Assembly (NCBI GenBank): GCA_001603955.1
Contig: LVAA01000011.1
Coordinates: 31,278-95,277 of the forward strand
DNA length: 64,000 bases
Direction: 5' to 3'
From: Syntrophobacterales bacterium Delta_02
Lineage (GTDB): Bacteria; Desulfobacterota; Syntrophorhabdia; Syntrophorhabdales; Syntrophorhabdaceae
A model generated the notes under the pieces. It did no database searches, was not told the origin of the DNA, and worked only from the letters and a program-made list of their open reading frames with translations. The translations under genes and the position numbers were made by a program. How positions within the stretch are numbered: the stretch's first letter is position 1; the number at the start of each line of letters is the position of its first letter. Below, piece after piece: positions 19,240 to 28,200 of this stretch.

Positions 19240-20700
19240 TCACAAACTCCTTCTCTTGTGCTCCAGGCTATCGTCGCTCCTTGCGCCCCGGAAGGTCGTT
19301 ATCTCCCCGGCATAGAGCTGCCTGAACTTCTCTATGAGACCGGTCGCGGCCGCCATGTCCCCGCTTGTATGTTTGAAATGGTCTGTTATGAGACGCCTGT
19401 TCGCGTCAAGCAGGAGCTCGTAGCACCGCTTGTCGGGAATCCCCGTGAAATTGACAGTCAGAAGATCGGAGTTCACAAACCTTTCGAAAAAGTCTTCGGG
19501 GCCTTTGAGGAGCCCCATCTCGATCGCGTCGTAGTACAGATCGCATCCCGGGTAGGGTGTTACGGGCCGTATGGTGCGTATCTGGTCATAAAGGTTGTAC
19601 TTCATTATGAAGTCCACGTTGCTTCTCAAGGTCTCCTCGTCATCGCCGGGCTCGCCCCATATGCAGTTGAGGCCGACCCCGATACCCATCGATTTCGTGA
19701 TCTCCGCCGCCCGGTAGTTTTGCTCTACCGTCACGTTCTTGTGCATCCTGTCAAGGACGCGCTGCGAGGTCGACTCGAAGCCGATGTTGATGAATACGCA
19801 CCCTATCTCCTTGAGCGTCTCGGCAATCTCTTCGTCGAAAACATCGACGCGGCTTTCGACATTCAGCATGGCCTTTATGCCGCTCTCCTTCAACGCCTTT
19901 CCGAAGTCCCGCACCCTCTTCTTCGAGTAAACGAAAAGTTCATCAATGAAGAAGAAGTAGGTGATCCCGTACGTATCCTGGAGCGTTCTCATCTCCTCGA
20001 TGATGCCCGGAATGCTCCTCCCCCTGATGCCCTTCTCGAGACGGTAGCAGAAATTGCAGCGGTTGACGCACCCCCTGTTGGAAAGCACGGCAAAGGCGCG
20101 GTCGCTCTGAGACATGCCGGAGAGCTTGAGGCACGTCGTGTACTCCTCCATGGGAAAAAGGTCCCATGCCGGCGACCCGAGCGCGTCCAGGTCCCGAACC
20201 GGTTTGTTTCTCTCATTGATGCACACGTCACCGTTCAGCCGGTAGGCAATGCCCTTGACGTCAGCCAGGTCACCGCCGTCCACCTTGCACCGCGCAAGCT
20301 CCACGATCGTCAACTCCGCCTCACCGATCGCCGCCACGTCCGCTCCTGTCATCTTGAGAACATATTCGGCGATGGGTGAGGGGCCATGGCCCCCGAGGAC
20401 GTACCAGGCATCCTTCTTGTGGGCATTGACGGTGTCAGACAGGCCAAGTATCGTCTCCTTGAAGCGGGCGGCAAGAAAACCGCAGCATATGAGGTCGTAC
20501 TGTGACGAATCGAGGTGATTCGCCAGCTGATCGTTGGTGTAATGGAAGACATCCATTGCGTAGACCTCGACATCGCACCCGGCCCTCCGGAGGGCCGCCG
20601 TGAGATAACCGGGACCCATGGGGAAGAAATTGTCCTCCTGGTAGACATCGTGTATGATGAAGAGCACCCGTGGTCTCTTCGCAGTCGTTATTACATCCAT
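19240..20700 (-). CDS. B12-binding-domain radical SAM protein
   Basis: N-terminal B12-binding-like region; LSNRGCVNRCNFCYRLEKG (CxxxCxxC). Confidence 0.88.
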   Translation of the reverse strand: MDVITTAKRPRVLFIIHDVYQEDNFFPMGPGYLTAALRRAGCDVEVYAMDVFHYTNDQLANHLDSSQYDLICCGFLAARFKETILGLSDTVNAHKKDAWYVLGGHGPSPIAEYVLKMTGADVAAIGEAELTIVELARCKVDGGDLADVKGIAYRLNGDVCINERNKPVRDLDALGSPAWDLFPMEEYTTCLKLSGMSQSDRAFAVLSNRGCVNRCNFCYRLEKGIRGRSIPGIIEEMRTLQDTYGITYFFFIDELFVYSKKRVRDFGKALKESGIKAMLNVESRVDVFDEEIAETLKEIGCVFINIGFESTSQRVLDRMHKNVTVEQNYRAAEITKSMGIGVGLNCIWGEPGDDEETLRSNVDFIMKYNLYDQIRTIRPVTPYPGCDLYYDAIEMGLLKGPEDFFERFVNSDLLTVNFTGIPDKRCYELLLDANRRLITDHFKHTSGDMAAATGLIEKFRQLYAGEITTFRGARSDDSLEHKRRSL

Positions 20701-20722
20701 TCGCTCGTTACACTCCTTGAGA

Positions 20723-21166
20723 TCATTTCTTGAGCTCCTCCACGAGCTCCACTATGATGCCGTCGGGGTCGTGGCAGTACATAACCTTGACGAGCCCGTC
20801 GGGCGACGGCTCAGGCGGGTTATTGCAGTGAAAACCACGGGCCTCGAGTGTCCTGTACATGTCTTCTATGTCAAGCACCGTGAAGGCCACGTGAGAGAAA
20901 CCTCGCCGGTAAGCGCCCGCATTCCCGGGGCCTTCAGCGCAAACCATACCTTTCTTGTACTCTATGAGCTCGACCAGGGACCCTTCCGGGCACTCCAGCT
21001 TGGCCCATTCAAGGACGGCCCCGGGAATCCCGACAACCCTCTCGATGTACTCCCCCGATTCGGTCATCCGCGCGCGGACCTTGAGCCCGATGATGTCCCT
21101 GTAAAAGGCGAGCGACCTCTCGAGATCCCTTACGACGAGGCCCGCGTGGCGCATCGAGAGAGCCAC
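20723..21166 (-). CDS. VOC-superfamily (glyoxalase-like) protein
   Basis: MRHAGLVVRDLERSLAFYRDIIGLKV...DPDGIIVELVE; GTG start with GGAGGTGA RBS. Confidence 0.8.
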   Translation of the reverse strand: MALSMRHAGLVVRDLERSLAFYRDIIGLKVRARMTESGEYIERVVGIPGAVLEWAKLECPEGSLVELIEYKKGMVCAEGPGNAGAYRRGFSHVAFTVLDIEDMYRTLEARGFHCNNPPEPSPDGLVKVMYCHDPDGIIVELVEELKK

Positions 21167-21167
21167 G

Positions 21168-22550
21168 TCACCTCCCCTCGAGGCATTCGGAAATCGCTTC
21201 CGCGAGCACTTCAACGCCTTCCAGCAGCGCCTCCTCACTGATGGTCAGGGGCGGAGCCAGCTTTATCGTCTCCCTTCCCGTATGGACGACGAGAAGCCCC
21301 TTCCGCATGGCCCTTTCGCTCACCCGGGTCGCAAGGTCCGAAAGGGGATCGCCATTGTTGTCATTGAAATGAAGGGCCGCCAGAAGGCCCTTGCCCAGCA
21401 CGTAATTGATCACGTCAGGGAACCTGTTCTTTATCGCGTTCAGCCTTGCATGGAACAGCTCCCCCAGGACCCGCGACCTGTCGATGAGATCTTCCTCTAT
21501 TATGTACCGCATGTTCGCAAGACCGGCGGCGCACACCACGGGGTTGGCCGAGTGGGTGGAACTCATCGACCCGATCTCGGGGAGGTCCATGATCTCCCGG
21601 CTACCGAGGACGATCGACAGGGGAAGGCTGGAACTGGCCCCCTTCCCGCAGCACAGGATGTCCGGCTCGACACCGTAATGCATGTACCCAAAGAGTTCAC
21701 CCGTCCTGCCGAAGCCGGCCTGCATCTCGTCGAAGGCGATGAGCATGCCGTGTTCTCTCGCGAACCGCTGGAGCGCCTTGACGAAGGCGACAGGGTAGAA
21801 TGCCGCGCTCCATCCCTGAAAGGTCTCTATCATGAACCCGCACAGGTCCTCGTCCGCCGACAAACCCTGTGTCCTCATGAGGTCTTCGATGTTCTCATAG
21901 AAGTATCCCTCGGGGTCTTCCACGGCCTTCGGCCTCCACGGGTACGGAAAGGGAACATGGAAAATGTTCGGGTCCAGGTACCCTATCCACTCCTTCTGCG
22001 CCGGGTTGTAGCTCATCATCTGGGCACCCATCGTACGGCCGTGCCAGTTGCCCTCGAAGCCGATGATGCCCGGTCTTTTCTTGCCCTGCTTAAAGCCATT
22101 CATCCGCATCAGCTTGATCCCGCATTCCGTCGCTTCCGTGCCGGCGGACAGCAAAAAGGCCTTCTCGAACTGCTCCGGTGTGTTGTCCACGAGATACTTT
22201 ATGTAATTTACCCTCTCCCGCGACGCGTAGGTATACGTGTGAAGAAGCGGTCTGTCGACGACGGACCGTATGGCGTCCCGTATCCTTTCGTTGCCGTGCC
22301 CCGCGTTGGTGACGAATATGGTGCTCGAAAAATCGAGCCACTTGTTGCCCCAGGCGTCATAGACCTGGAATCCTTCGGCCCTGTCCCAGAAGACGGGAAG
22401 CTGGCCGTGCATGGAAACCGACTCGAACCGTTCGAGGTCCTCGAAGACGGGGACCGATTCGGGCACGGGGATCATCGTCGCGATGCGGCGGTATTTCGTG
22501 TCGACCTTCGGTACATCTTCGGGAACGAGAGAGAAGCGGGAACCTGCCAT
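21168..22550 (-). CDS. class III (PLP-dependent) aminotransferase
   Basis: GTEATECGIKLMR; FDEMQAGFGRTGELFGYMHYGVEPDILCCGKG; THSANPVVCAAGLA; start after GGAGGAATA. Confidence 0.88.
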   Translation of the reverse strand: MAGSRFSLVPEDVPKVDTKYRRIATMIPVPESVPVFEDLERFESVSMHGQLPVFWDRAEGFQVYDAWGNKWLDFSSTIFVTNAGHGNERIRDAIRSVVDRPLLHTYTYASRERVNYIKYLVDNTPEQFEKAFLLSAGTEATECGIKLMRMNGFKQGKKRPGIIGFEGNWHGRTMGAQMMSYNPAQKEWIGYLDPNIFHVPFPYPWRPKAVEDPEGYFYENIEDLMRTQGLSADEDLCGFMIETFQGWSAAFYPVAFVKALQRFAREHGMLIAFDEMQAGFGRTGELFGYMHYGVEPDILCCGKGASSSLPLSIVLGSREIMDLPEIGSMSSTHSANPVVCAAGLANMRYIIEEDLIDRSRVLGELFHARLNAIKNRFPDVINYVLGKGLLAALHFNDNNGDPLSDLATRVSERAMRKGLLVVHTGRETIKLAPPLTISEEALLEGVEVLAEAISECLEGR

Positions 22551-22579
22551 TATTCCTCCAGTATCAGCTCGCATGCCTG

Positions 22580-23317
22580 TCAGGCGCGGGCACGCCCCAG
22601 GTGGTCGCACAAGGGGTGCCCCTTCGCCGTGATGACGTACTCAAGATATTCGAACTCCTCCATGCGGTCTATCTCAACGATGACGGGCGTGACAAAGGCC
22701 TTGACCCTGGGGCCGAAGAGCCCCTCGCCGCCCCGCACGAAATCGGTCTTGATGATCTCCACATACCCGTTGGGATGGTAGGCCGGAGGGAAGGTCTGAC
22801 GGGGAAGGTTGTAGTACTCGGGCCTGGGATCGTTGGGAAAGAAACCGTCGAGGAGCCCATCGTTTATGCACATCATCTTCTGCGGCGGCTCAGGCAACTC
22901 CTGAACGGACCTCAAAGATGTCACGTCACCGAAGGAGGACCCGATCACTCTTATCGCGTCGGAGATGACCTCCGGGTCCCGTAAAGGAGTTGTCGGAAGG
23001 AGCTGGACGAGTATATCGGGTTCGACACCCTCATTGGCCTTGAACCAGTCGAGGGCATGGAGAATGAATTCTATGTTCGGCGACGTGTCGACGGCCAGTT
23101 CGGCGGGCCTCATGAAAGGAACCTCTGCCCCGTAGCTCCTGGCGATATCGGCTATCTCGGGGGAGTCCGTGGAGACAACGACCCGTTCGATGTCCCTGCA
23201 CAGGAGCCCCGCGGCTATGGAATAGGCGATGAGCGGATACCCGGCAAGTGGTTTGATGTTCTTCTTCGGAACACCCTTCGAGCCACCCCGCGCGGGGATA
23301 ATAGCATACGTTTTCAT
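22580..23317 (-). CDS. acylneuraminate cytidylyltransferase-family (NeuA-like)
   Basis: TYAIIPARGGSKGVPKKNIKPLAGYPLIAYSIAAGL; QLLPTTPLRDPEVI. Confidence 0.87.
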   Translation of the reverse strand: MKTYAIIPARGGSKGVPKKNIKPLAGYPLIAYSIAAGLLCRDIERVVVSTDSPEIADIARSYGAEVPFMRPAELAVDTSPNIEFILHALDWFKANEGVEPDILVQLLPTTPLRDPEVISDAIRVIGSSFGDVTSLRSVQELPEPPQKMMCINDGLLDGFFPNDPRPEYYNLPRQTFPPAYHPNGYVEIIKTDFVRGGEGLFGPRVKAFVTPVIVEIDRMEEFEYLEYVITAKGHPLCDHLGRARA

Positions 23318-23374
23318 GTGTGATCCCTCGTTCGTTTCAAATTCATGACCTGGTGAGATAAACCACGCTCTGCC

Positions 23375-23402
23375 GTCATCCCGGCGAAGGCCGGGATCCA
23401 GG
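23375..23402. repeat. Short palindromic intergenic repeat of the widespread GTCATyCCCG...CGGGATCCAG type
   Basis: gtcATCCCGGCgaagGCCGGGATccagg: perfect 8-bp arms (23378-23385, 23390-23397) around a 4-nt loop in a 155-bp intergenic gap. Confidence 0.7.
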
Positions 23403-23472
23403 AAAAGAGTCTGGTCGCAGAAGCCTCATCCCGTTCAGGAGGACCGTCCAACCCACAAGCCTCAACATCATG

Positions 23473-24312
23473 TCATTTCGGCAACGCCAGCCTGTCCATC
23501 AACCACTCAAGCTGGGTCTTGAAAACTGCCACTCCTTCATCGTCCCTGTAAGCCTGCATGATGAGGGGACCATCATATCCGGTATCCGCGAGGAGGGCGA
23601 AGAAAGTATCGAAATCCGTGTCGCCCGTTCCCAGCATAACCGAACCACCACCCCGCACGCGATCCTTTATGTGGACGTCGGTGATCTTCTTTCCATAAGC
23701 GGCGAATTCCTCCCGCACATCATAGCCGAGGGACGCGCTGTTACCCGTATCGTAATTGACCGAGAACACATCCGACCCCAGCCGCGCAAGAAGTTCCGCG
23801 AAGGGCCGAGGCGCCAGGTCTGTCTCGAGAGAGAACCGCACTCCCCTGTCGGCGGCGAGATCCGCAAGAGGCAGAATCTTACCCGCGAACCTCTCGACCT
23901 CCTCATCGCTTTTGAGGGATGATTGGTCGACACAGGGTATCACGATATCCTTCACACCGAGAAAACGGCCCGCGTTCTCCGCAAGCCGCCGCAGCACCTC
24001 GACGCTCAAGGTGGAGACATCCGGAGAAGGACTGCTCAAGGGGGCCTCCATGAAATAGTCGGCGCATATGGAAACGACGCGCACCCCCGTTTCGTCCGAA
24101 AGGGCCTTGATCTGCCTTGCCCCTTCTTCCGACATGAGGGGGTTCAGTTCGAAATCGTTGTGATCGAGGATAAACTCGACATAGTCAAGGCCAGACCCCC
24201 TGGCAAGGGTGAACTCCTCCTGCCAGTATCCCAGCGGATGCGCCTGGTACCGCCCCATGTACTTGGGCAGGAGCCGCCCCTGCATGACACCGATCTTGTA
24301 TCGAATGCTCAT
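23473..24312 (-). CDS. sugar phosphate isomerase/epimerase (AP-endonuclease-2-like TIM barrel)
   Basis: LDYVEFILDHNDFELNPL; FSLETDLAP; VNYDTGNSASLGYD; DVHIKDR. Confidence 0.82.
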   Translation of the reverse strand: MSIRYKIGVMQGRLLPKYMGRYQAHPLGYWQEEFTLARGSGLDYVEFILDHNDFELNPLMSEEGARQIKALSDETGVRVVSICADYFMEAPLSSPSPDVSTLSVEVLRRLAENAGRFLGVKDIVIPCVDQSSLKSDEEVERFAGKILPLADLAADRGVRFSLETDLAPRPFAELLARLGSDVFSVNYDTGNSASLGYDVREEFAAYGKKITDVHIKDRVRGGGSVMLGTGDTDFDTFFALLADTGYDGPLIMQAYRDDEGVAVFKTQLEWLMDRLALPK

Positions 24313-24316
24313 TCAG

Positions 24317-25159
24317 CTAAAAGTCCGTATGGAAGTGCGCCCTCAGTTTCTTGCTGATGGGGACCTCCTTGGTCAGGACACTTATCACGCCATCGCCCAT
24401 TGCCCTCTCTATCTTCCTTACGGCACCAACAAGGCTCTTCAGCCCCATAGGCTCCACGGAGGATGCCTGATCCGACCCGTACATCGCCCTCCCGAGGGTT
24501 ATATGCCTCTCGAGAGAGGTTATGCCCAGCGCGGCGGCTGCGTAGGAGACCGCCAAACCAACTTCATGGCCACTGTAACCGACGTCGCACTTGTAGCGCT
24601 CCCTGAGGGTATGGATGCAGTTGAGGTTTGCGTCCTCATCGTCCATGGGGTATGTGGAGATGCAGTGCATGAGCTCGAAAGGGCACCCGGCCTTGCGGAA
24701 GATCTCCACGGCACGGTCTATCTGTTCGAGGGTGCTCATGCCCGTCGATATGAACGTGTGCCTCTTCTCCGATGCCACCATCTCGAGAAGGGGCTCGTAC
24801 GTCAGCATGGCCGACGCTACCTTGTTGTACTTGAGGTCGAACTGACTGAGGAACTTCTGGCTCTCCAGGTCCCAGGCGGATGCAAACCACTCTATCTCCA
24901 TTTCCTTGCAGAAACGGTCTATCTCACTGTATTCCTCGAGTCCGAATTCGAGTGCTTCTTTTTGCGCCCTCTGTGTCGTTCCCCAGGGGCTTTCCCGGGG
25001 ACTGTCAAGCAATTCCTTCGAATACACGAGTTCGACGGTGCGCTTCTGGAATTTGACGGCGTCACAATCCGCTTCCTTAGCCACCTTGATCAGGTCCTTC
25101 GCGATCCCGATATCACCGTTGTGATTTATGCCTATCTCGGCAATGATGAAGATTGACAC
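24317..25159 (-). CDS. N-acetylneuraminate synthase (NeuB)-family condensing enzyme, SAF domain apparently absent
   Basis: FIIAEIGINHNGDIGIAKDLIKVAKEADCDAVKFQKRT; STGMSTLEQID; VGYSGHEVG; LERHITL; ends at ...KKLRAHFHTDF. Confidence 0.88.
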   Translation of the reverse strand: MSIFIIAEIGINHNGDIGIAKDLIKVAKEADCDAVKFQKRTVELVYSKELLDSPRESPWGTTQRAQKEALEFGLEEYSEIDRFCKEMEIEWFASAWDLESQKFLSQFDLKYNKVASAMLTYEPLLEMVASEKRHTFISTGMSTLEQIDRAVEIFRKAGCPFELMHCISTYPMDDEDANLNCIHTLRERYKCDVGYSGHEVGLAVSYAAAALGITSLERHITLGRAMYGSDQASSVEPMGLKSLVGAVRKIERAMGDGVISVLTKEVPISKKLRAHFHTDF

Positions 25160-25171
25160 CTGTTGCCCCCT

Positions 25172-26233
25172 TTATCCGGCTAGATTTTTTTCTATAATCT
25201 CGCAGATTATATGCGCGATTGCAATATGAGCTTCCTGTATCCTCGGTGTCGAGCCCGAGGGCACGGATATGCAGTGGTCCGACAGAGCCCTGACAAGACA
25301 TCCCTCATTGTTTCCCGTCATGCCTATCGTGGTTATACCCATGGATCTCGCGGTCTCAAGCACCCTGGTTATGTTCTTCGAATTCCCGCTCGTCGATATG
25401 GCGAAGAGAACGTCGCCCCTGTGCCCCCGCGCCTCGAGCTGCCGGGAAAAGACCTCGTCGAAGGAGGTGTCGTTCCCGACCGCAGTCAGGGTCGAGGTGT
25501 TGACGGTGAGCGCCTCTGCCGCCAGGGCCCGTCTCTTCAGCAGAAAACTGCTTACCATCTCCGTGGCGATATGCTGCGAATCCGCCGCGCTGCCGCCGTT
25601 GCCGCAAAAGAAAAGGGTCCCGTCTTGCCTGAGGGCCTCTGTCGCAACCTCGGCCGCAGCCGCTATCACTGCCAGCCGATCGGGGTCCTCGAGCAGTGCT
25701 TCCATTACTCTGTCGTGCTCCTTGAGCCGGTCCCTGACAAGCTCCGTGTCCCCGGCGGGTGTCCGGGCGCTCCCGGGTTTCTGAAGGACGTAACGGGCAA
25801 CCTCGCAGATGACGCCGCAGCCGCGCTCAGCCTGTGTGACGAGCCCGGCGCACCTTCGCACTTCATCGTCGGCATCGCAGGGCGCGAAGCTGTACCGGAG
25901 GTATTCCAGAAGTTCCATGTCCTTCTTTGAATCACCAACGAAACAGACCTTCGATTCGTCGAATCCCTCCCTCCGTGACAGTTCCCGGAAAGAGGCCAGC
26001 TTGTCCTTAGTCCCCGCAACAAAATAGTCCGGTGAGAATCTCTTTTTCACGAAGTCGGTGAACCTGTTGTTCTCCCCGGAGATGAACCCAATCTTTATCC
26101 CTGCTCTCTTGAGCTCGAAGATGGCGTCAATGTCCTTGAAGGCTATCCTCTTCGTTTCCTCGCCGTCGGGACCGATGTAGAGAGTGCCGTCTGTCAGGAC
26201 ACCGTCTATGTCAAAGAGAACGACTTCGATCAC
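25172..26233 (-). CDS. Bifunctional fusion: KdsC-like HAD phosphatase + GmhA-like SIS isomerase
   Basis: VVLFDIDGVLTDGTLYIGPDGEETKRIAFKDIDAI (KdsC-like), then LFFCGNGGSAADSQHIATEMV...LFAISTSGNSKNI (GmhA/SIS); GTG start with GGAGGGAG RBS. Confidence 0.87.
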   Translation of the reverse strand: MIEVVLFDIDGVLTDGTLYIGPDGEETKRIAFKDIDAIFELKRAGIKIGFISGENNRFTDFVKKRFSPDYFVAGTKDKLASFRELSRREGFDESKVCFVGDSKKDMELLEYLRYSFAPCDADDEVRRCAGLVTQAERGCGVICEVARYVLQKPGSARTPAGDTELVRDRLKEHDRVMEALLEDPDRLAVIAAAAEVATEALRQDGTLFFCGNGGSAADSQHIATEMVSSFLLKRRALAAEALTVNTSTLTAVGNDTSFDEVFSRQLEARGHRGDVLFAISTSGNSKNITRVLETARSMGITTIGMTGNNEGCLVRALSDHCISVPSGSTPRIQEAHIAIAHIICEIIEKNLAG

Positions 26234-26270
26234 TGAGCTCCCTCCTTTTTCTGTCCGCACCGCCGCATAT

Positions 26271-28184
26271 TCAGTTCCACCACGTGCCCGTTGTGCAGAA
26301 ATCCCCCGGGACGCCGTATTTCGCTCTGTATTCGGCCACCGCGTGCCCTATCGATGATTCACGGTCCCCGCCCTTCTCGAGAGCCCCCATGAAGGAGTCG
26401 ATGAAGCTGCAGATCCTATCCTGGCCGTCGCTGTCGTCGAAGTAATTTATCCTCTTCCGCCAACGCGAAAGATCACCCACGCTGTCGTCACCTCTTGCGC
26501 TGAGCTTAATGGCCGCCTTCATGTCATCCACTGAACCGTAGATCACCTTCTGCTCTTTGTCCCTGTAGATGGGAAACTTGAGCCATCCCGTGCAGTCCCA
26601 GCACACAACCCTGCATCCGTGAAGCCCGGCGATGATACCCGCCGAATTGACGCCGCAGCACACGGCAAGGTCGGAACGCTTTGCGGCCGCGATGGGAGAG
26701 TATTCCCGATGATCGAGGAATACCATCCTTTTCCCGGCGACGAGCGCCCTCATTCTGCGCACCACGTCGCCTCCGCCGGGAAAGGCAGCCAGGTCATCCA
26801 TCTCATATGTCTTGCTCTTGATCACCGCCCCCAGGCCCGGATCCTCCTCGAGGATCTCGACGATGCCCGTGTAAAAACGCGAAACGGTTTCGGGTGACTG
26901 GTAGAGGTCATACGCGGCACTGTCGTCGAAAACACTTATCCTGAAGGCCACCTGTGCCGAAAGGTCGATGGGCGGTGCCGTATGAGCACCCTCCTTTACC
27001 CACAGACCGCTTGGCAAAATATGGTCGATGGTGTTGCCTTTCCTCTGGAGGAGATCCCGGTGGGCCTCTCCCCACACGAAGAAGACGTTCTGGGGCGTCA
27101 GGTGCGTGGGATACACGTAGTTGAGGTAGTTGGACCAGTGCAGACCCAGCATCGCTCCACCCGCCTCAGCCAGGGCCTGTGCCTGTGCCTCCTGCATCCA
27201 CGATACCTCCTGGTGCTGGATAAGGGCCTTCACGCTGAACGCCCGGAAAAGATCAAGATAAAGCCTTTTGGTGACAACGAAATCCAGCCGGAAGAGCGTG
27301 AGCCAGAACGGTTCCGAAAACCTTGCGCTGCCGAGGAGATCACGAAGGATACCTGCTGCGTCCCGGGGCGTAAGGCAGGAGTTTCTGAACCCGTGAAGGT
27401 CAATCCACTTGAACCCGATCCTCTCGAGGTTGGACGTCGTCTCCGGGGTAACGGGTGTATCGGTCCTATCGAGGTAGTAAACAACGGGATAGGCCGCGTT
27501 CCGTGCGCTCAGGAAACCCCTGAAATCCTTCCATACCCCATGCTGAGGCTCGTATTCTATCCACAATGAGTTCTCTTCCTCTCCCCGTCTGAGACTGCCA
27601 AACACATGATGCCCTCGCCAGCCTGCCAGAAGTCCCCGCATCAGGAGACGCAGCGGTTTGAGCGACAGCCTGAGGAATGATGTCACGGGAAAGAATTGTT
27701 TGAGCATCAGACCCTGGTCCCCGTAATATCCCTTCAGGATATAATTGGCGAAATGGTTCGCGGGGTATATCTCATGGGTGTGACCGGCCACCCCACCCAT
27801 GCGCTTCCTCACCATCGTCACAAAGGTCACGCGCTGGTCGAGGAAGGACGAGAGATATGACGCGGTCATCTTCTTCATCCATTCAGGCTCTTCCCCCATG
27901 CGTGATCCGCAGAAAAGCCCGACCGCCGCAGCGAGGTCATCGGCCCTCTGGTAATCGAGAGCGTAACCTTTATCGTCCGTGAGGTTGAGGACAAGACCGG
28001 CAGGGACGAACCCGCCGGCACATCCGGCCTTTTTCATGGCACCAAGCATAAGCAGGGCGGATCGTGAAACGCTGTGCTCATTGAATCGTACCTCCACCGG
28101 GGAAAACACGGACCTGATCAGAAACACCATGATGTGGAGTGCCGTCAACCTCTCCACCCAAGCTATCCTCTTCACTGTCGCCAA
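26271..28184 (-). CDS. Uncharacterised surface carbohydrate biosynthesis protein, possibly GT-B-like
   Basis: Continuous ~635 aa frame between two clear genes; FRISVFDDSAAYDLYQSPETVSRFYTGIVEILEE and SDLAVCCGVNSAGIIAGLHGCRVVCWD recall GT-B-like C-terminal halves; track ORF start (28601) overlaps the upstream methyltransferase. Start is GTG 28175 or TTG 28184. Confidence 0.6.
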   Translation of the reverse strand: MATVKRIAWVERLTALHIMVFLIRSVFSPVEVRFNEHSVSRSALLMLGAMKKAGCAGGFVPAGLVLNLTDDKGYALDYQRADDLAAAVGLFCGSRMGEEPEWMKKMTASYLSSFLDQRVTFVTMVRKRMGGVAGHTHEIYPANHFANYILKGYYGDQGLMLKQFFPVTSFLRLSLKPLRLLMRGLLAGWRGHHVFGSLRRGEEENSLWIEYEPQHGVWKDFRGFLSARNAAYPVVYYLDRTDTPVTPETTSNLERIGFKWIDLHGFRNSCLTPRDAAGILRDLLGSARFSEPFWLTLFRLDFVVTKRLYLDLFRAFSVKALIQHQEVSWMQEAQAQALAEAGGAMLGLHWSNYLNYVYPTHLTPQNVFFVWGEAHRDLLQRKGNTIDHILPSGLWVKEGAHTAPPIDLSAQVAFRISVFDDSAAYDLYQSPETVSRFYTGIVEILEEDPGLGAVIKSKTYEMDDLAAFPGGGDVVRRMRALVAGKRMVFLDHREYSPIAAAKRSDLAVCCGVNSAGIIAGLHGCRVVCWDCTGWLKFPIYRDKEQKVIYGSVDDMKAAIKLSARGDDSVGDLSRWRKRINYFDDSDGQDRICSFIDSFMGALEKGGDRESSIGHAVAEYRAKYGVPGDFCTTGTWWN

Positions 28185-28200
28185 CGTATTGGATCCGATC

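Noticed and set aside
21282-22781. 499-aa + strand ORF
   Set aside because: Antisense shadow of the class III aminotransferase.
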